Shown here in pieces: positions 31,313 through 38,866 of a DNA stretch of 39,093 bases. The position numbers and the translations under genes are program-made. Numbering within the stretch: the first letter of the stretch is position 1; each line of letters starts with the position of its first letter. The DNA comes from Clostridia bacterium (GTDB lineage Bacteria; Bacillota_A; Clostridia; Christensenellales; Aristaeellaceae). The notes below the pieces were generated by a model. The model was not told the DNA's origin, ran no database searches, and worked only from the letters and a program-made list of their open reading frames with translations. Where the stretch lies: NCBI GenBank assembly GCA_017430945.1, contig JAFRMB010000095.1, positions 1 to 39,093 of the forward strand. Reading direction: 5' to 3'.

Positions 31313-31726
31313 TCAAAGCGAGGATGGCTGCTGCGGCGATCCGGGGCGGGGAGCGCCGGGGCCATCGATGGGAAAGCGTTTCCTGATCGCGTTCAGCGAC
31401 GGGCTGCTCAGCGAGCATGCCAGCGCATCGGATTCCTTTTTTGCGGTATCCGCGCTGACCCCTGCTTCGGTAAGCAAACTGTGGAAGAAGTCGTATCGCG
31501 CGTGGAACGCGTGGGCCCGGCGCGCACCGTCACCGGTCAGGATCAATGCAAAATGATGGCCGATGCTGACCAGCCCCTCCTGCAGCATCTGCTTGACGGC
31601 GACGCTGACGCTGGGCTTTGTACAATCCAGCCATTCTGCGACATCGACGGCACGTACGACCGGAAACTGGTTTTGCAGCACCAATATGGCGTGCAGATAT
31701 CGGTCTATGGTAGTGCTGTTCAGCAT
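31313..31726 (-). CDS. DtxR/MntR-family regulator with divergent metal site
   Basis: A 137-aa regulator of the DtxR/MntR type: winged helix with DRYLHAILVLQNQFPVVRAVDVAEWLDCTKPSVSVAVKQMLQEGLV, then a helical dimerisation region. Against B. subtilis MntR by eye, the metal ligands appear replaced: Asp8 by Arg, Glu11 by His, His77 by Tyr, Glu99 by Asp, Glu102 by Ala, His103 by Cys (in ALACSLSSPSLNAI). The SH3 domain of long DtxR proteins is absent. GGAGCG precedes the ATG by about seven bases. It is cotranscribed with the AraC-like gene and divergent from the iron operon; it is the obvious candidate to bind the TTAG-N6-CTAA dyads. The signal may not be Fe or Mn. Confidence 0.85.
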   Translation of the reverse strand: MLNSTTIDRYLHAILVLQNQFPVVRAVDVAEWLDCTKPSVSVAVKQMLQEGLVSIGHHFALILTGDGARRAHAFHARYDFFHSLLTEAGVSADTAKKESDALACSLSSPSLNAIRKRFPIDGPGAPRPGSPQQPSSL

Positions 31727-31739
31727 GCTGTCGCTCCTT

Positions 31740-32102
31740 TCACAGGTCGTCTGCCTTTGTGACGCTTTCGCGATATGACGTCGGCGTAAGGCCCGTGATC
31801 TTTTTGAAAACATGAGAAAAATGGGCAGACGACACGAATCCGACGCGAGTGCCGATCTCCGATATGCACATTTGAGAATCCCGCAGCAGATCCCGGGCCC
31901 TTTCACATCTGACCGAATTGTGGTATTCGAGAAGCGTCTGACCGGTGTGGGATCTGAATTGACGCGACAGGTAGCTGCCGTTGATAAACAGCGCTCCGGA
32001 CATCTTTTTCAGGGAGAATTTCTCCGGGCAGTGCGCTTCGATGTATTCCTTCGCGGCCTGTACGAGCGCTTCGCCGGGATCCCGTCCCTTCTGCACAGCC
32101 AT
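31740..32102 (-). CDS. AraC-family DNA-binding domain protein
   Basis: A 120-aa protein consisting of the AraC double helix-turn-helix domain only: FSLKKMSGALFINGSYLSRQFRSHTGQTLLEY and ISEIGTRVGFVSSAHFSHVFKKITGLTPTSYRES, the classic second HTH signature. No effector-binding domain is present, so activity may be set by expression or a partner. GGAGGGG precedes the ATG. Its stop is 13 bases before the DtxR-like start. Likely activator at the divergent iron operon through the direct repeats at 32197-32235. Confidence 0.9.
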   Translation of the reverse strand: MAVQKGRDPGEALVQAAKEYIEAHCPEKFSLKKMSGALFINGSYLSRQFRSHTGQTLLEYHNSVRCERARDLLRDSQMCISEIGTRVGFVSSAHFSHVFKKITGLTPTSYRESVTKADDL

Positions 32103-32155
32103 CAGATCCCCTCCACGGTAAAGATGGACGCCAATGGGTTATTTATCACTAATAT

Positions 32156-32184
32156 ATGTTAGCATAAAATAACTTATTTCACAA
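32156..32184 (-). promoter_or_regulatory. Promoter of the araC/dtxR-like operon with dyad operator
   Basis: On the minus strand TTGTGA (32184-32179), 17-base spacer, TAACAT (32161-32156) with TG one base before it. The spacer and -10 contain GTTATTTTATGCTAA, the same core as the iron-operon promoter (GTTAGTTTATGCTAA). On the plus strand the site is TTAG-CATAAA-ATAA (32159-32172), one mismatch from TTAG-N6-CTAA. This implies joint repression. Confidence 0.55.
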
Positions 32185-32196
32185 GGGGCATTTCGA

Positions 32197-32235
32197 AAGA
32201 AGTCAATATCAGGATAGCAAGAAGTCAATATCGGG
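32197..32235 (+). repeat. Direct repeat pair, 22-bp period (AraC-type activator site)
   Basis: AAGAAGTCAATATCAGG (32197-32213) and AAGAAGTCAATATCGGG (32219-32235) share 16 of 17 bases and are offset by 22 bp, two helical turns. The second copy ends one base before the -35 hexamer at 32237. Direct repeats with about 21-bp spacing next to a -35 are typical of AraC-family activator sites. Confidence 0.7.
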
Positions 32236-32236
32236 C

Positions 32237-32265
32237 TTGCAATGAGAGTTAGTTTATGCTAAAAT
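32237..32265 (+). promoter_or_regulatory. Iron-operon promoter with overlapping TTAG-N6-CTAA operator
   Basis: TTGCAA (32237-32242), 17 bases, TAAAAT (32260-32265), with an extended TG before the -10. The dyad TTAG (32249-32252) N6 CTAA (32259-32262) lies in the spacer and -10. A repressor bound there would exclude RNA polymerase. Transcription would start near 32272. Confidence 0.65.
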
Positions 32266-32275
32266 ACTCCTGAAA

Positions 32276-32289
32276 TTAGAAGCGACTAA
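32276..32289. promoter_or_regulatory. Second TTAG-N6-CTAA dyad downstream of the iron-operon start site
   Basis: TTAG (32276-32279) and CTAA (32286-32289) with six bases between; arms extend to ATTAG/CTAAT. It starts 27 bp after the promoter dyad, near the start of transcription, and could act as a second repressor site. Confidence 0.45.
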
Positions 32290-32370
32290 TTAATGTTAAA
32301 TTTGTATAACCTATTGTCGCGCAGATTTCATCTGCAGCCGGTCTTCGAACCGGGAAAGGAAGATATTGAG

Positions 32371-34116
32371 ATGATGAGGACGGGTATTGCCAGGCTGGTG
32401 CTGGTCGGACTGCTGATAATGATCTTTATGACACAATGCGGTGCGGCGCTCTCGGAGGCGGATGTGCGCTGGGCGGACGCCTCGGACCAGATCGACAGAT
32501 TCCTGGATACGGCATTTGAAGATTACCTGGCCGGAAACGCCGACAGCGCCTACCAGAACGTATCGAATGCCTATTTCCGGGTCTATGAGACCACGGGATT
32601 CGAGCGCCAGACCATGAGTTACATCTCCGGCAACCGCAAGAATGCCGTGGAGATGCAATTCTCAAACTGCAAGGCCGCGGTAAAGAAGGACAATACCGAG
32701 CAGGACACGAAGGTCGCCGTGAGGAGCGCGCTGGTCAAGCTCAAGAGCATGATCCGCGAGGACGGCAACAAGCTGGCGAGCCAGCAGGGCGGCGCGCAGA
32801 GCGAGATGAAGTGGTACAAGGGCGGCGAAATGGTTCCTTCCGATCCGTACCCGGAGTATTCCGCCGATCCCAACGCCGCAGCGAAATATGAAAACTGGTA
32901 CGAGGCCGCGATGCTGGTGAAGGAGCTGCTGGACACGGCGTACATGGGATATCTGGACAAGGACTTCACTGCCGCGGCGGACAACCTTGAGACCGCCTAT
33001 TACAGCGTCTACGAGGAATCCGGCCTGAGCCACCGGATCTACACCGACCTTTCGCTTTCTGACCGGCTGGGCATGGACAAGCAGTTTGCGGGCCTGAACA
33101 GCCTCGTGGACACCGCGGAAGCGAAGTATCAAAAAAACAAGTTCCGCACGACCACCGACAAGGCCAAGAACAGCATACTGAAGCTGGCGAAGCGCATCGA
33201 TGAACAGGAGGCCGCGGCGAAAGCGGCGGAGGTCCCCGACGCAGCGGAGACCGAAGTGGTCGAAGAAAAGCCTTCCGACCCCAGGCTTTTGACGTTCTTG
33301 GCCGCCTTTGGCATCATCGTGCGCGAGGGACTGGAGGCCATACTGGTCATTGCCGCCATCATCGCGTACCTGACCAAGAGCGGCAATGGCAGGAGCCTGA
33401 AGAACGTCTACATCGGCGCGGTGACCGGCATCGCGGCGTCTTTTGCCGCCGCCGCCGTGCTGGCGTGGGCCAAGCGGGCGTTCGTCGGTGCAGGCCTGGC
33501 GCAGGAGATCATCGAGGGCATCACCGCATTGATCGCCGTCTGCGTACTGTTCTACGTATCGAACTGGATGATCTCCAAGGCCGAGGCCGCGAGCTGGAGC
33601 CGCTACATCGACGGCAAGGTGCAGTCCTCGGTGGAGCAGGGCAGCGCGTTCGCGCTGGCGTTCACCGCGTTCCTGTCCGTGTTCCGTGAAGGCGCGGAGG
33701 TGGTGCTGTTCTACCAGCCGATGCTGTCTGAGGGCAACCCCGGCATGGTTTGGGCCGGCTTCGGCGTGGGCTGTGTGCTGCTGGTGTTCGTATACCTGGC
33801 GATCACGAAGCTTTCGATCAGATTGCCCATCAAGGTGTTCTTCACTGCCACGTCGATCCTGATGGCGATCATGTGCGTGTCCTTCCTGGGCAGCGGCATC
33901 AAGGAGCTGGCCGAAGGCAACGTGTTCGACCTGGCGCTCCGGGTGCCGGGCGTCCCGGAGAACGACGTCATCCAGATCTTCGGCATCTATCCGTACCTCG
34001 AAACGCTGGTGCCGCAGCTGATCCTGTCCGTCGTACTGCTGGTGACGTTCATGATCGCCCACTATCGCGGCAAGCTCGACGCCGTCCGCGCGAAGTATGC
34101 CGCCGCGAAGCAATGA
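32371..34116 (+). CDS. FTR1-family iron permease with extracytoplasmic repeat domain
   Basis: A 581-aa membrane iron transporter. A signal peptide-like start (LVLVGLLIMIFMTQCGA) precedes a large extracytoplasmic region. It contains two related segments, about residues 37-106 and 174-245, each with D-T-A-x-x-x-Y-L then N-A/T-A-Y-x-x-V-Y-E-x-x-G. The C-terminal permease domain (about 308-575) has the FTR1 iron-channel signatures REGLEAILV (318-326) and REGAEVVLF (439-447), with seven or so helices. The start at 32371 (or 32374) follows GGAAAGGAAG; the upstream ATG 32293 is less likely. First gene of the iron operon. Confidence 0.93.
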   Translation: MMRTGIARLVLVGLLIMIFMTQCGAALSEADVRWADASDQIDRFLDTAFEDYLAGNADSAYQNVSNAYFRVYETTGFERQTMSYISGNRKNAVEMQFSNCKAAVKKDNTEQDTKVAVRSALVKLKSMIREDGNKLASQQGGAQSEMKWYKGGEMVPSDPYPEYSADPNAAAKYENWYEAAMLVKELLDTAYMGYLDKDFTAAADNLETAYYSVYEESGLSHRIYTDLSLSDRLGMDKQFAGLNSLVDTAEAKYQKNKFRTTTDKAKNSILKLAKRIDEQEAAAKAAEVPDAAETEVVEEKPSDPRLLTFLAAFGIIVREGLEAILVIAAIIAYLTKSGNGRSLKNVYIGAVTGIAASFAAAAVLAWAKRAFVGAGLAQEIIEGITALIAVCVLFYVSNWMISKAEAASWSRYIDGKVQSSVEQGSAFALAFTAFLSVFREGAEVVLFYQPMLSEGNPGMVWAGFGVGCVLLVFVYLAITKLSIRLPIKVFFTATSILMAIMCVSFLGSGIKELAEGNVFDLALRVPGVPENDVIQIFGIYPYLETLVPQLILSVVLLVTFMIAHYRGKLDAVRAKYAAAKQ

Positions 34117-34192
34117 TCCTTGAAATCTCTGCGCACCTGCCCCGCGCAGGCGGCGTTGAAGATACAAAAAGAATGACTGGGAGGATTTCAAA

Positions 34193-34738
34193 ATGAAAAA
34201 GTTTTTCGCTCTGTTGCTGGCTGTCATGATGCTCAGCGTGTCCGCCTTTGCCCTGGCCGAGGAGGCCGGTTTCGACGAGTATGAACTGGGTGTCGAGGGA
34301 GAGCAGGAGGTCGGCTTCATGACCATGGCCATGGTCTACTTCCAGCCCGTGGACATGGCGCCGTCGGATCTGGCTGCACCCAAGGAGGGCTCCGATCTGC
34401 ACATCGAGGTGGACCTGACCGCCAATGAGAACCCCTACGGCTTCCCGGTGGATGGCTGGGTGCCCTACCTGAGCATCGACTACGTCATCAAGGATACCGA
34501 GGGCAAGGAAGTCGTGACCGGCTCCATGATGCCCATGGCGGCGTCCGACGGCCCGCATTACGGCAACAACATCGCGCTGCCCGAGGGCGAGTACTCCGTC
34601 GAGCTGTCCATCAAGAGCCCCGCCGAGAACGGCTACCTGCTGCACGTGGACGACGAGACCGGCGTCGAAGCCGACGAGTTCTGGACCGAGCCGCTGACCG
34701 CGACCTGGACCGGCTGGAAGTTCGTCAAGGAGTGGTGA
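34193..34738 (+). CDS. P19/Tp34-family extracytoplasmic iron-binding protein
   Basis: A 181-aa exported protein: signal peptide MKKFFALLLAVMMLSVSAFA, cut near ALA-EE. The mature part is the Ig-like fold of the Tp34/P19 (FetP) family, with VYFQPVDMAP, the GSMMPMAASDGPHYGNNI stretch containing the Met and His of the metal site, and EGEYSVELSIKSP. Such proteins bind Fe(II)/Cu(II) and work with FTR1-like permeases. GGGAGG precedes the ATG by eight bases. Followed by the DUF2318 gene. Confidence 0.9.
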   Translation: MKKFFALLLAVMMLSVSAFALAEEAGFDEYELGVEGEQEVGFMTMAMVYFQPVDMAPSDLAAPKEGSDLHIEVDLTANENPYGFPVDGWVPYLSIDYVIKDTEGKEVVTGSMMPMAASDGPHYGNNIALPEGEYSVELSIKSPAENGYLLHVDDETGVEADEFWTEPLTATWTGWKFVKEW

Positions 34739-34774
34739 TCCCTCCAGAGGATGAGGAGACCCTACCCATAAAGC

Positions 34775-34813
34775 ATGCTGATGCGCCGTCCGCGGGGGAT
34801 GGCGTGTCAGCAT
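34775..34813 (+). other. Long intercistronic hairpin
   Basis: ATGCTGATGCGCC (34775-34787) pairs with GGCGTGTCAGCAT (34801-34813): a 13-bp stem with two G-U pairs and a 13-nt loop. No T-run. It lies between the P19-like and DUF2318 genes and may protect or partly terminate the upstream message, raising the amount of binding protein over membrane components. Confidence 0.45.
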
Positions 34814-34838
34814 ATCCATGTTGACGGGGGAAATCGAG

Positions 34839-36110
34839 ATGCTGAAGTATCTTTGGACAGTCACGCAGGACCTGTTCGTCACGGTGACGCTGATCACCTG
34901 GATGCACGCCGTGCTGACGCGGCGCCACGGCAAACAGGGCCGGGCCTTTCATGGCGCCGGCATCATCGCCGGCGTCCTGGCATCGGCGGCGCTTGCTGCC
35001 GTGAAGGGCAATTCCAACAAGATCATTTCGAGCCATTGGAACCACTACATCTATGCCTTTATCATGGGCTTCACGCTGGCATTCATCATCTTCAGCCTGT
35101 TGTCGGGGAAGAAATGGAGCGGGATCCCGCTTTGCCTGTCCGGCGCAGGACTTTCCGCGGCGCTGATCTTTTACCAGCTGCCCGGCGTTATGCTGTATCC
35201 CTTCAATTTCAATACGATGGGCGAAGGCTACCTTTCGTCCTACTATATGGTGCGCATGGCGGGCTGGCTGCTGGCGCTCCTGCTGCTGCTTGCGTATTCG
35301 CGCCTGTTGTACAACTGCGCTTTGCATATCCAGCCCCTTGGCACCGTGAACGGGCTTTTGACCGCCGGGATGGCGGTGAATGCGGCCTACTGCTTTGGAC
35401 GATTCTTTGCACCGTGGGTGAACCGGGCCAAGTGGCTGGGCTGGTCGGTGAAATACAGCGAGGAAGCATACGGGTGGATCGGCGGCTGGATGATGTTCAC
35501 CGCCTATCGATCCATGCTGTTCATATGGCTGGTGGCGGTGCTGGCAGCGGCGTGCCTCATCATCTGCTTCGCCCGGAACGTCCGCGTGACGGAGCCCTGG
35601 GACAACCCCGCCCAGCGGCGCAAGCTGCGGGCCCGCAACCGGCATTTCCGCCGCACGGCATGTGCCGCGATGGCGGCGCTCATACTGTTCACCGGCTTCC
35701 TCACCGTCGTCAAGGCATATGACACCCGCGTGGTCGAGCTGTCCGCGCCTGAGACCTTTACCGAGGACGGCGACAGGATCCTCGTCTCCATGGAAGCCGT
35801 CAACGACTTCCACCTGCACCGCTTCGAATGGCAGACGCCGAACGGCGTGGGCGTCCGCTGGATCGTGGTGCGCAAGCCCAATTCCGCAGCCTACGGTGTG
35901 GGACTGGACGCCTGCGAGGTCTGCGGCAACGCGGGCTATTATGAGCGAAGCGGCGTGGTGGTCTGCCGCCGGTGCGATGTGGTGATGAACACCAACACCA
36001 TCGGGTTCAAAGGCGGATGCAATCCGATCCCCCTTGAATACGCGGTGGAAGGCGGCAATCTGGTGTTCGCCATGAGCGACCTGATCGCCGCAGAAAGGGA
36101 GTTTAAGTAA
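34839..36110 (+). CDS. DUF2318 Fe-S-containing membrane protein
   Basis: A 423-aa membrane protein. The first 290 residues form eight or so helices; the last 130 are extracytoplasmic. There the DUF2318 domain shows LDACEVCGNAGYYERSGVVV, then CRRCDVVMNTNTIGFKGGCNP (first Cys near residue 359), a set of five cysteines in two CxxC pairs plus GGC, consistent with a cluster or other redox metal. ATG 34839 follows GGGGGAAATCGAG. The domain occurs with FTR1 and P19 proteins in iron uptake clusters. It could pass electrons to or from iron outside the membrane. Confidence 0.9.
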   Translation: MLKYLWTVTQDLFVTVTLITWMHAVLTRRHGKQGRAFHGAGIIAGVLASAALAAVKGNSNKIISSHWNHYIYAFIMGFTLAFIIFSLLSGKKWSGIPLCLSGAGLSAALIFYQLPGVMLYPFNFNTMGEGYLSSYYMVRMAGWLLALLLLLAYSRLLYNCALHIQPLGTVNGLLTAGMAVNAAYCFGRFFAPWVNRAKWLGWSVKYSEEAYGWIGGWMMFTAYRSMLFIWLVAVLAAACLIICFARNVRVTEPWDNPAQRRKLRARNRHFRRTACAAMAALILFTGFLTVVKAYDTRVVELSAPETFTEDGDRILVSMEAVNDFHLHRFEWQTPNGVGVRWIVVRKPNSAAYGVGLDACEVCGNAGYYERSGVVVCRRCDVVMNTNTIGFKGGCNPIPLEYAVEGGNLVFAMSDLIAAEREFK

Positions 36111-37408
36111 TGCTTTTCAGAATGATACGCGGCGTGCTGTTCCATCAGAAGGGCAAGATGCTCCTGATCGCCGTCACCATCGCGCTGGGCGCATCGCTGG
36201 CTACCGGCATGCTCAACGTGGTGATGGACGTGGAGGACAAAGTCAATAAAGAACTCAAAAGCTATGGCGCGAACATCACCGTAAAGCCAAAGGACGCATC
36301 TCTGCTGTCTGACATCTATGATGTGGGCGAAGGCGGGGATGCGCTCAGCACGGCCTACCTGCGGGAGGACGAACTGGGCAAACTCAAGACCATCTTCTGG
36401 GCGTTCAACATCGTGGATTTCACGCCCTTCCTCGAAGCGCAGGCGACCCTGCCCGGCGGCGACGGCGTGAAGGTCGTCGGCACCTGGTTCAACCACCATC
36501 TCTCGCTGCCGACCGGAGAAGAGCTGGACGCAGGCGTGCAGGGCATGCGCTCCTGGTGGGAGATCACCGACGGGCGCTGGCTGAACGAGGCGGATGAGGG
36601 TGTCGGCAGTGAGATCATGGTCGGTTCGCTGCTGGCCGAACGGAAGCGCTGGACGGTGGGCGAGAGCGTGGAACTGACCGGCAGCCACGGCGCGATGGAT
36701 GCAAGGATCATCGGCATCTTCGACGCGGGCGGCGATGAAGACGAGCAGATCTTTGCCACGCTGGATGCCGTGCAGGCGCTTACGGACCGGGAGGGCAAGG
36801 TGGCCTCCATCGAGGTCTCGGCGCTGACGACCCCGGACAACGACCTGGCCCGCCGCGCCGCGAAGAACCCGGCTGCGCTCACCAGCCGGGACTACGAGAC
36901 CTGGTACTGCACCGCCTATGTCAGCGCCATCTGCTATCAGATCCAGGAGGTCATCACCGGCTCGGTGGCGTCCGCCGTGCGGCAGGTGGCCGAGAGCGAG
37001 GGAACGATCCTCGACAAGACGAAGCTGCTGATGATCCTGATCACGGCTCTGAGCCTGATCGGCTCGGCGCTTGGCATTTCGAACCTGGTGACCGCCTCCG
37101 TCATGGAGCGCGCGCAGGAGATCGGCCTTTTGAAGGCCATCGGAGCGAAGGACCGCTCGATCACAGGCGTCGTGATGACAGAGATCCTGATCACCGCGCT
37201 CGTCGGCTTTGCGGCAGGTTACGGCATGGGTTTCGGCTTTGCGCAGCTCATCGGGCACAGCGTGTTCGGCTCGGCCATCGAGATGAACACGAAGGTGATC
37301 CCCATCGTGGCAGGGCTGATCGCGCTGGTGACGATCGCGGGGAGTCTGCCCGCCATCCGCATGGTGCTGCGTTTGAAGCCCGCGGAAGTGCTGCACGGAG
37401 GACACTGA
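36110..37408 (+). CDS. FtsX/MacB-type ABC transporter permease
   Basis: A 432-aa permease: first helix near residues 12-32 (GKMLLIAVTIALGASLATGML), an extracytoplasmic MacB periplasmic-core-like domain (about 35-300), then three C-terminal helices starting at LLMILITALSLIGSALGISN. The cytoplasmic coupling motif ERAQEIGLLKAIGAKDRSI, typical of FtsX-like permeases, is present. Its ATG overlaps the DUF2318 stop by one base (TAATG). Partner of the next permease and the ATPase; cargo or mechanical role unknown. Confidence 0.92.
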   Translation: MLFRMIRGVLFHQKGKMLLIAVTIALGASLATGMLNVVMDVEDKVNKELKSYGANITVKPKDASLLSDIYDVGEGGDALSTAYLREDELGKLKTIFWAFNIVDFTPFLEAQATLPGGDGVKVVGTWFNHHLSLPTGEELDAGVQGMRSWWEITDGRWLNEADEGVGSEIMVGSLLAERKRWTVGESVELTGSHGAMDARIIGIFDAGGDEDEQIFATLDAVQALTDREGKVASIEVSALTTPDNDLARRAAKNPAALTSRDYETWYCTAYVSAICYQIQEVITGSVASAVRQVAESEGTILDKTKLLMILITALSLIGSALGISNLVTASVMERAQEIGLLKAIGAKDRSITGVVMTEILITALVGFAAGYGMGFGFAQLIGHSVFGSAIEMNTKVIPIVAGLIALVTIAGSLPAIRMVLRLKPAEVLHGGH

Positions 37409-37409
37409 T

Positions 37410-38864
37410 ATGACGAAGAGACGTATGTTTTTGCGCATGGTCACCGCCTCGCTGCTCCGGCGGCGGTCGAGGATGTTGATCGCGCTGCTGTCCATCGGCA
37501 TCGGGGCCACGATCCTGGCCGGTATGGTGACGATCTACTACGACGTGCCGCGGCAGATGCGGGCGCAGATGCGCTCCTATGGCGCGAACATGCTGTTGAT
37601 GCCTGCGGAGGGCGAGACGCTGGATACCGAAAAGCTGGCGAAGGCGCTGGAAGTACTGCCGGAGGATGCGCTGGTGGGGGCATCGCCCTATCGCTATGTG
37701 CGGCTGGACATGACGAGCCGTCAGCAGTCGTTCACCACGGCGGGCACCGATTTTGAACAGGTGCAGAAGACCAGCCCCTATTTCAGTCTGGAGGGACGGT
37801 ATCCCGAAGCCGCGCGCGAGATCCTGGTGGGCCGGGAGATCGCAGAGACCATCGGCGCGAAGGTGGGCACGGATATGGAGCTGACCTGGCAGCCCGTCGC
37901 CGGAGCAAGGGACGGCGTGGCATCCGACGATTGGACGCCCGGCGCGAAGCTCTCAGGCAGCGCCAAGGGTTTCGGCGACGCGATGGTATACGTGACGGCG
38001 ACGCTGGACGACGGGGCGAAGATCGCTGAGATCGAGATCGACGCCACCACTCAGACCCCCGAATACGGCGGGCGTGTGGCCGAGGAGCCGCTGTTTTTGA
38101 AGCAGTTCATCGGCAAGGCCCTGCCGCTTGCATCGGGGGAAGACGTGGATGCGCTCACCGGCGCGACGGTCACCTCGACCGCTGTGGTGGAAGCGCTGAA
38201 CAACGCCCGCGCGGCGGACGGATCCGATCAGCCGCGCACGACCCGCTACAGGGTCACGGGCATCCTCGTGACCGGCGGCGAGGAGGAGGGCTACGTGTTC
38301 ATGTCCACGAACGACCTCCAAACGCTCACCGGAGAGGACCGGCTGGATGTGGCGGAGCTCTCCGTATCGGCGGATGAGACGCAGCTGAACGACTATGTCG
38401 CTGCGCTCACGGGCAACGGCGTGACGGCCCGGCTGGTAAAGCGCGTCACCAAGTCGGAGACCGCGGTGCTGGGGAAGCTCCAGGGGCTGGTGTTCCTGGT
38501 GACCGTCGTCGTACTGATACTGACGATGATCTGCGTGTCCACGACGATGATGGCGGTGGTCTCCGAGCGCAGGCGGGAGATCGGCCTGCGCAAGGCTCTG
38601 GGCGCATCGGATCGATCCATTCGCGGCGAATTCCTGGGTGAGGGCGTGTTCCTCGGATTGCTGGGCGGCCTGTTGGGCGCGATCCTGGGCTTTGTCTTCG
38701 CGCAGGTGGTGTCGGTGAACGTATTTGGATCTTCCATCACGTTCCAGCCGCTGCTCCTGCCGGTGACCGTGCTGGTCTCCATAGCCATCGCCGCCGCGAG
38801 CTGTCTGATGCCCATCAAGCGGGCCGTGGCGATCGACCCCGCGATCGTATTGAAAGGAGAGTAA
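37410..38864 (+). CDS. FtsX/MacB-type ABC permease with an inserted FMN-binding domain
   Basis: A 484-aa permease. N-terminal helix at about 20-42, three C-terminal helices after residue 365 and the coupling motif ERRREIGLRKALGASDRSI define the FtsX/MacB type. Within the extracytoplasmic domain, residues about 186-268 look like an FMN-binding domain: GFGDAMVYVTATLDDGAKIAEIEI, TPEYGG and the flavinylation motif DALTGATVTS (residues 247-256). The expected ApbE-modified Thr is in TGAT (253). The first permease lacks this insert. GGAGG is eight bases before the ATG. It implies a covalently held flavin outside the membrane. Confidence 0.9.
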   Translation: MTKRRMFLRMVTASLLRRRSRMLIALLSIGIGATILAGMVTIYYDVPRQMRAQMRSYGANMLLMPAEGETLDTEKLAKALEVLPEDALVGASPYRYVRLDMTSRQQSFTTAGTDFEQVQKTSPYFSLEGRYPEAAREILVGREIAETIGAKVGTDMELTWQPVAGARDGVASDDWTPGAKLSGSAKGFGDAMVYVTATLDDGAKIAEIEIDATTQTPEYGGRVAEEPLFLKQFIGKALPLASGEDVDALTGATVTSTAVVEALNNARAADGSDQPRTTRYRVTGILVTGGEEEGYVFMSTNDLQTLTGEDRLDVAELSVSADETQLNDYVAALTGNGVTARLVKRVTKSETAVLGKLQGLVFLVTVVVLILTMICVSTTMMAVVSERRREIGLRKALGASDRSIRGEFLGEGVFLGLLGGLLGAILGFVFAQVVSVNVFGSSITFQPLLLPVTVLVSIAIAAASCLMPIKRAVAIDPAIVLKGE

Positions 38865-38866
38865 TC

